Shown here: in pieces, positions 54,552 through 61,688 of the stretch | Layout of the letters: each line of letters begins with the position of its first letter | How positions within the stretch are numbered: the first letter of the stretch is position 1 | Assembly (NCBI RefSeq): GCF_024706985.1 | Contig: NZ_JAMCCX010000008.1 | Coordinates: 1 to 64,000, forward strand | Reading direction: 5' to 3' | Source of the DNA: Alicyclobacillus sp. SP_1 | GTDB taxonomy: Bacteria > Bacillota > Bacilli > Alicyclobacillales > Alicyclobacillaceae | Length of the DNA: 64,000 nucleotides | Made by a program: the position numbers and the translations under genes | The notes under the pieces: model-generated | Told to the model about the DNA's origin: nothing | Seen by the model: only the letters and a program-made list of their open reading frames with translations | Database searches by the model: none

Positions 54552-55040
54552 GTGGGTGCACAGACATTTGGGCGACAGTGGTTGGGCTTTCGGCGCGAAG
54601 TCGTGCTGCGTGAGTTGGCTGCTTATGAGCAAGAGATAGCTGACCTGAGAGCAAAATTGGCGAAAGCAGAACAGCGGTGGCAGCGAGCCGAGGCGGAGCG
54701 AGAAGAACTGTCGTTGACTTTGGCAGCCATGCGGCGGCAACAACTCCAACCGCTGTCGTCCGGTTCTGCATCACTGCAGCCAGCCATTGTGCTTGTGGGA
54801 CCGACAGATGTGCTTGGACCCATTACTCTAGTGGTCGATGCCCTCGAGAGTAGTCCGCACTTCACACCTCGGTTTCGCGTGTTTCGCGACGGTTTTTATC
54901 GCGTGGACGGAGAAACAGCGGATCGGACAAAGCTTGTCGACTGGCTCCGCGCGTTGCCGGAAGTCCGCGAGACGCGTCAGGACCAAGAGACCATTCACGT
55001 GGTTCCAGGAACTCGTGGAACCGGGGAGCGAAGCGGATGA
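54552..55040 (+). CDS. Coiled-coil protein of the exosortase locus, unknown function
   Basis: A 162-residue soluble protein. Residues ~18-62 form a strong coiled coil (LRELAAYEQEIADLRAKLAK, QRAEAEREELSLTLAAM). Residues ~75-158 look like a small alpha/beta domain (IVLVGPTDVLGPITLVVDAL, FRVFRDGFYRVDGETAD, LPEVRETRQDQETIHVVP). I cannot name a family. The GTG start follows GAGGG, and its stop overlaps the ATG of the glycosyltransferase by four bases. The overlap suggests a partner or regulator of that enzyme. Confidence 0.65.
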   Translation: MGAQTFGRQWLGFRREVVLRELAAYEQEIADLRAKLAKAEQRWQRAEAEREELSLTLAAMRRQQLQPLSSGSASLQPAIVLVGPTDVLGPITLVVDALESSPHFTPRFRVFRDGFYRVDGETADRTKLVDWLRALPEVRETRQDQETIHVVPGTRGTGERSG

Positions 55041-57274
55041 AGGGTACTCTAAAGCAGCGGGTGGCCGACACTCGCGAGTCAGAGACGTTTGTCTCTCTGC
55101 GACCCTATCGCTTGGACGGGTCAGACTCGCTGGTCGATCCGGTCGATCCTACGACGGCCCGAATCATCCCCGCAGATGCAGCTCGCCGTCATCAGTTGCT
55201 CGCGTTTGCTCGGGTTGGCACCTGTGTCTGGTTGGCGGCGGTGCATCCGCACGACATCATGGGGACCTTCATGGAACTCGGATTGCCAAGTTCCTATACG
55301 TATCGGTGGTGTTACGCGGAGCGCGAAGATCTTCTCTTTGCGCAAGACCGAGTCTATGGGATGGTGGACCGAGAAGGCGGAGAACGGCTCGGGTCTTACC
55401 TTCTGCGTACGGGGCGTATTACGACACAAGACTTGGTCGCTGCGTTAGCGGATCAAAATGTGGATGAAGCTGGGCAAAAGCTCGGAGCGATTCTCCTGCA
55501 AAGAGGTGTCATCACCAACTGGAATATTGCGGAGGCTGTTGCCAGTCAACGCGGTTATCCGCTGATTGACCTGCTCGGTCAGACAGCTTTGACCAATAAT
55601 CTCGTTTCCTCGCGTCTTGATGGTGCGTGGGCGTTGGCAGAAGAACGGTTCTGGCACCGTCATTTGATGGTGCCACTCGACGAAGATGAGCAGACGTTGA
55701 CCGTGGCGATGGTCGATGTGGACGACCGGGAAGCTCTGGAGTATTTGGAGAAGACGGCAAAGAAGCGTTTGCGCGTTTTTGTGACGGGGTCTCGCGATGT
55801 CGTGCATGTGCTCAACCAGCGGTTTGGTGCCACACAATCCTTGGAGAGTCAGCTGTCCCTCTTTCGCTTGCGGCCAGAAGACAGTGCCGCAACGCCTGTG
55901 TCTCGGGCTCAGTGGTTGTGGATGCTGGCGCTCTTGATGGTCGCGATGGTTGGTTTTATCCTTCGCCCCGTGTGGACAGGGACATTTTTGGCTGCTACGG
56001 TCGAAGTGGTCTATGCTTCGGTGAGCCTCTTCCGCCTCATGACAATGTCCGCCGCCATTCGCAGCAACACAGAGTATGTGGTCACGGAAGCAGACATGCA
56101 GTCTGTGCCACCGACCTCTTTGCCGGAATACACGGTACTCGTCCCGCTGTATAAGGAAGCGGATGTATTACCCATGTTGACAAAAGCACTCCAACAACTG
56201 CGCTATCCGAAGGATCGGCTGGATGTCAAGCTGCTATTAGAGGAAGATGACCGAGAGACTCTAGAAGTTGCTTTGAATGCTCGGCTACCCAGTTACATGG
56301 AGATTGTCGTCGTGCCCCATTCCGAGCCACAAACGAAGCCCAAGGCGTGCAATTATGGCCTAGCCAAAGCGCGCGGGGAGTACGTGGTTATCTTTGACGC
56401 GGAAGATGTTCCAGAGCCAGACCAACTCTTGAAAGCCGTTACCATTTTTCGTGAGGAACAGAACGAGAATCTTGCTTGCATTCAAGCAAAACTGTCTTAT
56501 TATAATGAGAATCAGAATATCTTAACGCGCTGGTTTACGGCGGAATATTCGAATTGGTTTGAGTTGCTTCTGCCGTCGCTGTTTCGCTTGGACATGCCCA
56601 TTCCTCTGGGAGGAACGTCCAATCACTTCCGGACGGACGTGTTGCGTGCCTTGGGCGCGTGGGATCCTTTCAATGTCACGGAAGACGCAGATCTGGGCAT
56701 TCGCCTTCACAAGTCCGGTTATCGGACGGGGGTGATGAACTCCACCACGTTTGAAGAAGCAAACTCGGACTTTGTGAACTGGGTGCGCCAACGTTCCCGT
56801 TGGGTAAAAGGGTATATTCAAACGTGGTTCGTTCACATGAGACATCCTGTGCGCCTATTTGAAGAGCTTGGGAATGTCGGTTTTTGGGGCTTTCAGTCGA
56901 CGATTGGTGGCATGCCGCTGCAATTTCTTCTAAACCCGATTTTATGGGGCTTGACAGTTGCTTGGTATGTGTTTGGTTCCAGCTACTTGCAGCATGTATT
57001 TTCAGGGTGGATTTATTACTTGGGGAATGTCTCGCTGTTTTTTGGGAACGTCGCGTTTATCTACGCCAATCTGATGGGTGTGGTGAAGGCGCAGCGGTGG
57101 TCGCTGGCCAAGTGGTGTTTGCTCACGCCCGTTTATTGGGTTTTTATGTCGATTGCTGCGTATAAAGCGCTGTATCAATTCTTTCTGCGTCCCTCCTACT
57201 GGGAAAAAACGATTCATGGTATGGCGAGTGAGCACTTTGCGAGCACTGTGGATCAGATGGGTGCAGGGATGTGA
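55037..57274 (+). CDS. GT2 glycosyltransferase with N-terminal GspE/MshEN domains
   Basis: A 745-residue membrane protein. Residues ~35-105 resemble half of a GspE N-terminal domain. Residues 117-171 hold two MshEN motifs (RLGSYLLRTGRITTQDLVAA ending ADQ140, and KLGAILLQRGVITNWNIAEA ending ASQ171), the repeat that binds c-di-GMP in MshE and NfrB. Two spans follow (~293-335). The GT2 domain (~362-600) has DxD-like FDAEDVPEP, GGTSNHFRTD, TEDADLGIRL and RQRSRWVKGY, as in processive synthases. Further spans end it. It likely builds or transfers a glycan at the membrane under c-di-GMP control. GT-MshEN fusions like NfrB have the opposite domain order. Confidence 0.85.
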   Translation: MKGTLKQRVADTRESETFVSLRPYRLDGSDSLVDPVDPTTARIIPADAARRHQLLAFARVGTCVWLAAVHPHDIMGTFMELGLPSSYTYRWCYAEREDLLFAQDRVYGMVDREGGERLGSYLLRTGRITTQDLVAALADQNVDEAGQKLGAILLQRGVITNWNIAEAVASQRGYPLIDLLGQTALTNNLVSSRLDGAWALAEERFWHRHLMVPLDEDEQTLTVAMVDVDDREALEYLEKTAKKRLRVFVTGSRDVVHVLNQRFGATQSLESQLSLFRLRPEDSAATPVSRAQWLWMLALLMVAMVGFILRPVWTGTFLAATVEVVYASVSLFRLMTMSAAIRSNTEYVVTEADMQSVPPTSLPEYTVLVPLYKEADVLPMLTKALQQLRYPKDRLDVKLLLEEDDRETLEVALNARLPSYMEIVVVPHSEPQTKPKACNYGLAKARGEYVVIFDAEDVPEPDQLLKAVTIFREEQNENLACIQAKLSYYNENQNILTRWFTAEYSNWFELLLPSLFRLDMPIPLGGTSNHFRTDVLRALGAWDPFNVTEDADLGIRLHKSGYRTGVMNSTTFEEANSDFVNWVRQRSRWVKGYIQTWFVHMRHPVRLFEELGNVGFWGFQSTIGGMPLQFLLNPILWGLTVAWYVFGSSYLQHVFSGWIYYLGNVSLFFGNVAFIYANLMGVVKAQRWSLAKWCLLTPVYWVFMSIAAYKALYQFFLRPSYWEKTIHGMASEHFASTVDQMGAGM

Positions 57275-57291
57275 CGTAGGGAGGGTTGTTA

Positions 57292-58947
57292 TTGGGGATG
57301 GTCGCGAGTTCGCAAGAGTTGTTGAACCAGGAGCCCAATCCGTCTCAGTTCTTTCCCCAAGGAGTACCTCGCGCGGTGCGAAGAATTGGACTGACGATGG
57401 CACTGCTGTCCGGTGTCGTGTCTTTGACGACGGGGTATCTCTTGGTCTTTCGGTATCATCAACTTTTTGGTGATGCGATTTCGAGAGCTATCGTCGGCAT
57501 GTACATGACATGGGATGGACACTTTCATCTCGCCGCCATGGGGTTTTACTGGAGTCCACTGCTCAGTTTGTTCTCCGTCCCGTTCGCTCTCGCACGACAT
57601 TGGTGGCCACCTTTAATGACGTATGGGTTTTCCGCCAATATTTTGTCAGCTTTATTTGCGGCCGTCGGCGTCTATCATCTCTACCGCATCTTGTGGCGCT
57701 TCGGTCTATCCCAATGGGCCTCGGTCGTCTGGACAAGCCTCTATCTCTTAAATCCGCTCATCCTTCTCTATTCTGCCAACGGAATGTCGGACGCCATTGA
57801 GTGTGCAATACTCTTGGCGATGGTCGATGGTTTGGTCGAATACCTGCAGACCGACCGACTCGGAGCGTTGGTTCGAAGTGCCACCTGGCTGGCAGCGGCG
57901 TTTATGGTGCGCTACGAATCCGTCCCGATTGGCGCGTGTCTGGGCATCGCTTTGGTGCTTTCCATATGGATTCGTACTAAAAATTGGTATCGGGCGGAAG
58001 CGATTGGGTTGGCTCTTTTGTTTCCAATTGTGATGGCGGGGATTATCTGGATGTTGCTTGGAGCGATGATTATGCACAATCCGTTCTACTTTTTGAATTC
58101 GCGCTACTCGAATGGCGCTCAAATCAGCACCGGATCGTACAATTTTCCGCAGGTCTTGGCCGCACGTCATCACCTTGGCGTCACTCTCTATCAAGTGTTC
58201 CGATTTATGGACAATTTTTGGGCGTATGCTCCGGCTGCTGTCACCGTCGCCGTCCTACAATTTCGGCGCCGCACCGACTCGATTGGCATCTCATTGCTCG
58301 CCGCTTCGTTCGGTGCCCCGTTGCTACAGATAGTGCTCCTGTATTCTCATCGGTCTGCCGATTGGCAACGCTTTTTTATCTACTACATTCCGTTTGGATT
58401 TTTGCTGTTCGCATACGTGATTTGGAAACTGCCGATAAGATGGCGCTCATGGTTTGCTTGGATGGGATGCTTTGCACTTGTGGCGAGCAATTACGCCGCT
58501 CTCGAAGCGATGAAGTCGCCCGTGTGGGGCAACGGAGATACGAGCGTGTATCAAGCGGTCTTTGATAGCCAGCGGGGGTCACTGAAGGATAACGCGAATT
58601 ACATGACGCTCGAACAAGGTGAAGTAGAAGCTCATTATATCAATGCGCATCCGCATCTGGTGGTGTTAATCAGTACATTTGACAGCCCGCTGGTGATGCC
58701 GTTTATTCGGAGGCCGGGGCAAATCATTTTTTCTGGAGAACCCTCTTATGATTCGATATTGGAAAATCCGCTAGGTCGTGCCAATGCTATTTTGACCGTG
58801 CCGAATAGCCCCCATTCGCTCGGCGCGGATACGAGCATCAATCGGATGTATCCTGGACTTTGGGCAGGACATGTGTCTTGGACCAAGCTCATTCACCAGT
58901 GGAAAAATGGCGACCGCCTGTATGCGGTCTTAAAGGATGCACCGTAA
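57292..58947 (+). CDS. Multi-spanning GT-C-like glycosyltransferase of the exosortase locus
   Basis: About 550 residues with ten or more hydrophobic spans and an extracytoplasmic C-terminal domain (from about residue 425). An acidic residue in the first outer loop (YMTWDGHFHLAAMGFYWSPL) and conserved-looking LYSANGMSDAIECAILLAMV and AAAFMVRYESVPIGACLGIA fit the dolichol-/lipid-phosphate-sugar-dependent GT-C (GT39-like) fold. It probably glycosylates a protein or lipid outside the cell. A TTG at 57292 lies six bases after GGGAGG; TTG 57286 and ATG 57298 are alternatives. It lies 17 bases after the GT2 gene and 28 before the exosortase. Confidence 0.75.
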   Translation: MGMVASSQELLNQEPNPSQFFPQGVPRAVRRIGLTMALLSGVVSLTTGYLLVFRYHQLFGDAISRAIVGMYMTWDGHFHLAAMGFYWSPLLSLFSVPFALARHWWPPLMTYGFSANILSALFAAVGVYHLYRILWRFGLSQWASVVWTSLYLLNPLILLYSANGMSDAIECAILLAMVDGLVEYLQTDRLGALVRSATWLAAAFMVRYESVPIGACLGIALVLSIWIRTKNWYRAEAIGLALLFPIVMAGIIWMLLGAMIMHNPFYFLNSRYSNGAQISTGSYNFPQVLAARHHLGVTLYQVFRFMDNFWAYAPAAVTVAVLQFRRRTDSIGISLLAASFGAPLLQIVLLYSHRSADWQRFFIYYIPFGFLLFAYVIWKLPIRWRSWFAWMGCFALVASNYAALEAMKSPVWGNGDTSVYQAVFDSQRGSLKDNANYMTLEQGEVEAHYINAHPHLVVLISTFDSPLVMPFIRRPGQIIFSGEPSYDSILENPLGRANAILTVPNSPHSLGADTSINRMYPGLWAGHVSWTKLIHQWKNGDRLYAVLKDAP

Positions 58948-58975
58948 TCGACTGGAATAGTGATGGAGAGTGATG

Positions 58976-60655
58976 ATGGTGGCTATCGGGATGAACCAGC
59001 CGTCGAGAACTGCGCTTGGGTCGAAGAGTGTTCGGGTTAGTGCGCTCTCTCGATGGTGGTGGATCACGTTTTGGGTGGTCGGCACCGCGCTGCCATTCGG
59101 GCCGTTTCTGACCTCCATGGTCAAGGCCGCCTTGGCGGATACGCCTTACGCCTATCTGATGTGGATCCCGATTTTCTCCTTCGCGTGGGCCGCTTTGTCT
59201 CTGCGCCATGTGCCATCCTATAGTGACGACCGAGAGTTGAACGCCATTGTTGGGGTCTTTATCACGGTGACTTCCGGAATCTTTCTCTACTATGGGAGCT
59301 ATCATTGGGCCTTTCGTTATGTGGCTAACGGTGATGCCTTGCTTTTGTGGCCGCTATGGGGACTGGGACTGGCTTGGTTGTTCTTTGGAGTCGGCGTCAC
59401 CCGATTTCTGTGGAAGCCTCTCGCCTATCTCATGCTTTGTTGGACTCCCCTTTATACGGAAGTCGTTCGCTGGACCAACCCACGGCTAGAGACGATGGAC
59501 AACGCCTTGATGAGAGGATTGTTTGACCACTTTTCCTGGGTTCGACTAGGTTCCACTTATGGAAGCTACGATGTATTTGGGCATAGCAAGTGGTCCCTGT
59601 TGATTGTCTCCAGCCCTTGCAGCGGAGCCGACAGCTTTTTGGCGATGGTCGTCTGGCTGCCAGTTCTTCTGGTTGCCTTTAAGGCAACTTGGCAGCAGCG
59701 GACCCTTCTCATCGTGCTCGGCGCCGTCATGGCAATATGTCTGAACTGGATGCGGCTCATCGGTTTGGTTGCCGCGACGCACTGGTTTGGGCCTGGGATT
59801 ACCTTCGGATGGATTCACCCGGTTCTGGGAGCTGTTTTGTTCGCCGTGGCTTTAACGATGCTCTTGCTCATTGGGCATCGCCTTGGATTAAAGCCTAAGT
59901 CGCCACAAAAGGACCAGCAGCATCTGAAGACGCCAGGGGTTATGCGCAGTGGATTTGGAGCACTGTCCATTGCGACATTGACGGGACTTCTCCTTCCACT
60001 GTACCTGCCGGACTCGGGAACCGTGGTTACGCCCATCCCAACGAAGACAGAGCAAATTTCCCGTTTGATGCCAGCGAATATGCCTGGGTATCAGCGGCAG
60101 GTGTTGCTGCGTCAAAATGAGAGTTCCTTGTTTGGAGCGGGATCTTACGGAGAAGCTTACTCTTACATGAGCCGAGATGGATACGCACTGCTCGCTGAAG
60201 AGTTTCGAAGTTATCAGCTGTCCGCTTTGCAAAGTTACGGTGTAGACCATTGCTTACTGTTTCACGGCAATACTATTTTGGCATCCCGTCAATACAGTCT
60301 TCGTCGCGGTATCACGGCGGACGCATTCATCATTTCTCTGCCGGTTGTGGGTAAAGCCGGGCGGCCTTCCTTGTACGTGGATCTGTCGTATATTTATGCG
60401 GTTCAAACCAACGGCAAAACCGCCTACTTGCGAGCGGAATTTGCGGGTTCTCTGGTGAATTCCAGTCAGCGTCAAGGTGATAGGCACAATGTGGCGTCGT
60501 TACTTCCAGTTGCCTTCTCAGAGACTGGAGGAGCGCGATGGTCGCGCTCGAACAGCCATTGGTCAGCATCCGTTCAGGCAAGGGAAGACAAATTTTTTAC
60601 CTTCGTCCAGACGTTTGCTAAATTCACTTTGCCGAATCCTTCAGCGACCCAGTGA
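58976..60655 (+). CDS. Exosortase family protein with C-terminal EpsI-like domain
   Basis: About 559 residues. Eight or so spans fill residues ~28-310. The family's catalytic residues are all present: C215 in SSPCSGADSFLAM, R260 in ICLNWMRLIGLV and H281 in WIHPVLGAVLFAV. The C-terminal ~210 residues after one more span (~325-345) are extracytoplasmic and resemble the EpsI-type domain often fused or linked to exosortases. Exosortases are transpeptidase-like enzymes that cut and transfer C-terminal PEP-CTERM-type tails. They are common in Gram-negatives and rare in Bacillota. ATG 58973 or 58976 is likely after GGAGAG. Its presumed substrate is the next gene. Confidence 0.88.
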   Translation: MVAIGMNQPSRTALGSKSVRVSALSRWWWITFWVVGTALPFGPFLTSMVKAALADTPYAYLMWIPIFSFAWAALSLRHVPSYSDDRELNAIVGVFITVTSGIFLYYGSYHWAFRYVANGDALLLWPLWGLGLAWLFFGVGVTRFLWKPLAYLMLCWTPLYTEVVRWTNPRLETMDNALMRGLFDHFSWVRLGSTYGSYDVFGHSKWSLLIVSSPCSGADSFLAMVVWLPVLLVAFKATWQQRTLLIVLGAVMAICLNWMRLIGLVAATHWFGPGITFGWIHPVLGAVLFAVALTMLLLIGHRLGLKPKSPQKDQQHLKTPGVMRSGFGALSIATLTGLLLPLYLPDSGTVVTPIPTKTEQISRLMPANMPGYQRQVLLRQNESSLFGAGSYGEAYSYMSRDGYALLAEEFRSYQLSALQSYGVDHCLLFHGNTILASRQYSLRRGITADAFIISLPVVGKAGRPSLYVDLSYIYAVQTNGKTAYLRAEFAGSLVNSSQRQGDRHNVASLLPVAFSETGGARWSRSNSHWSASVQAREDKFFTFVQTFAKFTLPNPSATQ

Positions 60656-60694
60656 GCTTGAGTGCGATAATCCTTAAATTTGTGAAAGTATGTA

Positions 60695-60722
60695 TGGACA
60701 GCTGAAAACTTTATGCTAAACT
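60695..60722 (+). promoter_or_regulatory. Promoter of the presumed exosortase substrate gene
   Basis: TGGACA and TAAACT are 16 bases apart, with TGC forming an extended -10. Predicted start near 60729, about 94 bases before the gene. The interval is clearly AT-richer than the flanking genes. The substrate thus has its own promoter in addition to read-through from the exosortase gene. Confidence 0.5.
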
Positions 60723-60730
60723 TACCATAG

Positions 60731-60752
60731 TAACTAATATATTTGTTAGTTA
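60731..60752. promoter_or_regulatory. Inverted repeat at the substrate gene's transcription start
   Basis: TAACTAA and TTAGTTA are exact reverse complements around an eight-base AT-rich loop, nine bases downstream of the -10 element. The position suits an operator for a repressor or a 5' stabilising hairpin. Confidence 0.5.
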
Positions 60753-60822
60753 ATAAGAACAAGTTTGTTTCCTGTAGAGAACAAAAAGTCCACGAATTGT
60801 GGAAGAGTATGGGGGAACGGCG

Positions 60823-61317
60823 ATGAAAACATGGACAAGTGCATGGCTTTCACTCTTTACCGTGGGTGCGTTGCTCGGCGCGGCGGCGTTGTCAGCACCA
60901 AATGCTTTGGCCGCGACAGGACCGGGGACGGGTTCAACTACAACGACGAGCGGACCTCTGGGTAGTTCGCGGACGAATCCTGCTCCGGGTTCACCAAGTC
61001 CGTCAAGTCCAGGAGGCTCATCGAATTCTGGACGTTCACAAAATACTACAGGTGGCTCATCAACTCCATCAAAACCACCAGGTCCAGCGGGCACATCAGG
61101 TAAGGGGTCTGGCTCTAAACAAGACGGAAAGTCTTCCAACGACAATTCTGGTTCGAGTAAATCGAATCAATCCAAGACGGGTACACAAGGCAATCCAACC
61201 CAAGCCCCAGGTGGAGTTAAACCTTTGGATGCTCCAGAGGTTCCTTACGCGGCGATATTTCCACTGATGGCGGTACTTGCGTTTGGTATTTACCGTTGGC
61301 GAGTCCGCAAGGCTTAA
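60823..61317 (+). CDS. Secreted low-complexity protein with exosortase-type sorting tail
   Basis: A 164-residue protein. Residues 1-30 form a signal peptide ending NALA before ATG (A-x-A site). Residues 31-137 have no fold: they are made almost only of Gly, Ser, Thr, Pro, Asn, Gln and Lys. The C-terminus has three parts: APEVPYAA (137-144), a hydrophobic span (145-157) and RWRVRKA (158-164). This is the layout of PEP-CTERM/exosortase substrates, but the motif differs from the named ones I know. The Ser/Thr-rich body suits glycosylation by the neighbouring enzymes. GGGGGAA lies five bases before the ATG. It follows the exosortase gene directly, which supports an enzyme-substrate pair. Confidence 0.82.
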   Translation: MKTWTSAWLSLFTVGALLGAAALSAPNALAATGPGTGSTTTTSGPLGSSRTNPAPGSPSPSSPGGSSNSGRSQNTTGGSSTPSKPPGPAGTSGKGSGSKQDGKSSNDNSGSSKSNQSKTGTQGNPTQAPGGVKPLDAPEVPYAAIFPLMAVLAFGIYRWRVRKA

Positions 61318-61347
61318 GCAGAATAAGTAAAGGCACAGGTATTCGAT

Positions 61348-61370
61348 GAAACGTCGGCCGTTTCTCTTCT
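61348..61370 (+). terminator. Probable terminator of the substrate gene
   Basis: GAAACG and CGTTTC pair around five bases and are followed by a T-rich tract (TCTTCTTT), 31 bases after the stop. Confidence 0.45.
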
Positions 61371-61554
61371 TTGACGGAGTGAGGTGAGCAGACGAAGGAT
61401 TAAGAAGTAGCTGAGATGCTTTTCTTCTCTTTCGGTTGAATTTCTTGCCCGACTCTGGCGCAGGGCAACAGACTTCAATGGAGGTCGAACTTGCGGCGGC
61501 GAGGAAATCTGTGATAACCTGTAGCATGAAAATAGAACATGTGGATACTACGGA

Positions 61555-61580
61555 GGAGCCTGTCGCCAGGTTCCTTTTTT
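61555..61580 (+). terminator. Intrinsic terminator ahead of the Na+/H+ antiporter gene
   Basis: GGAGCCTG and CAGGTTCC pair (one G-T) around a short loop, followed by six T, 109 bases before the antiporter start. Located this far from the upstream gene, it may belong to an attenuated leader of the antiporter. The rest of 61371-61688 shows a TTGCCC/GGGCAA hairpin near 61447-61468 but no recognised riboswitch. Confidence 0.65.
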
Positions 61581-61688
61581 GTCTTCTCTGACGATTCCAT
61601 GCGCGCTTTACTTTGGTGTGGGTGTGCGAAACGAATGTGAAGTTTCAAAGCGGCTTGAATACGGCAAGACTGGTCAGGAGCGAAGACA

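Noticed and set aside
61526-61591. A 21-codon frame over the terminator ahead of the antiporter, like a leader peptide
   Set aside because: No ribosome binding site and no run of one amino acid codon that would suit attenuation.
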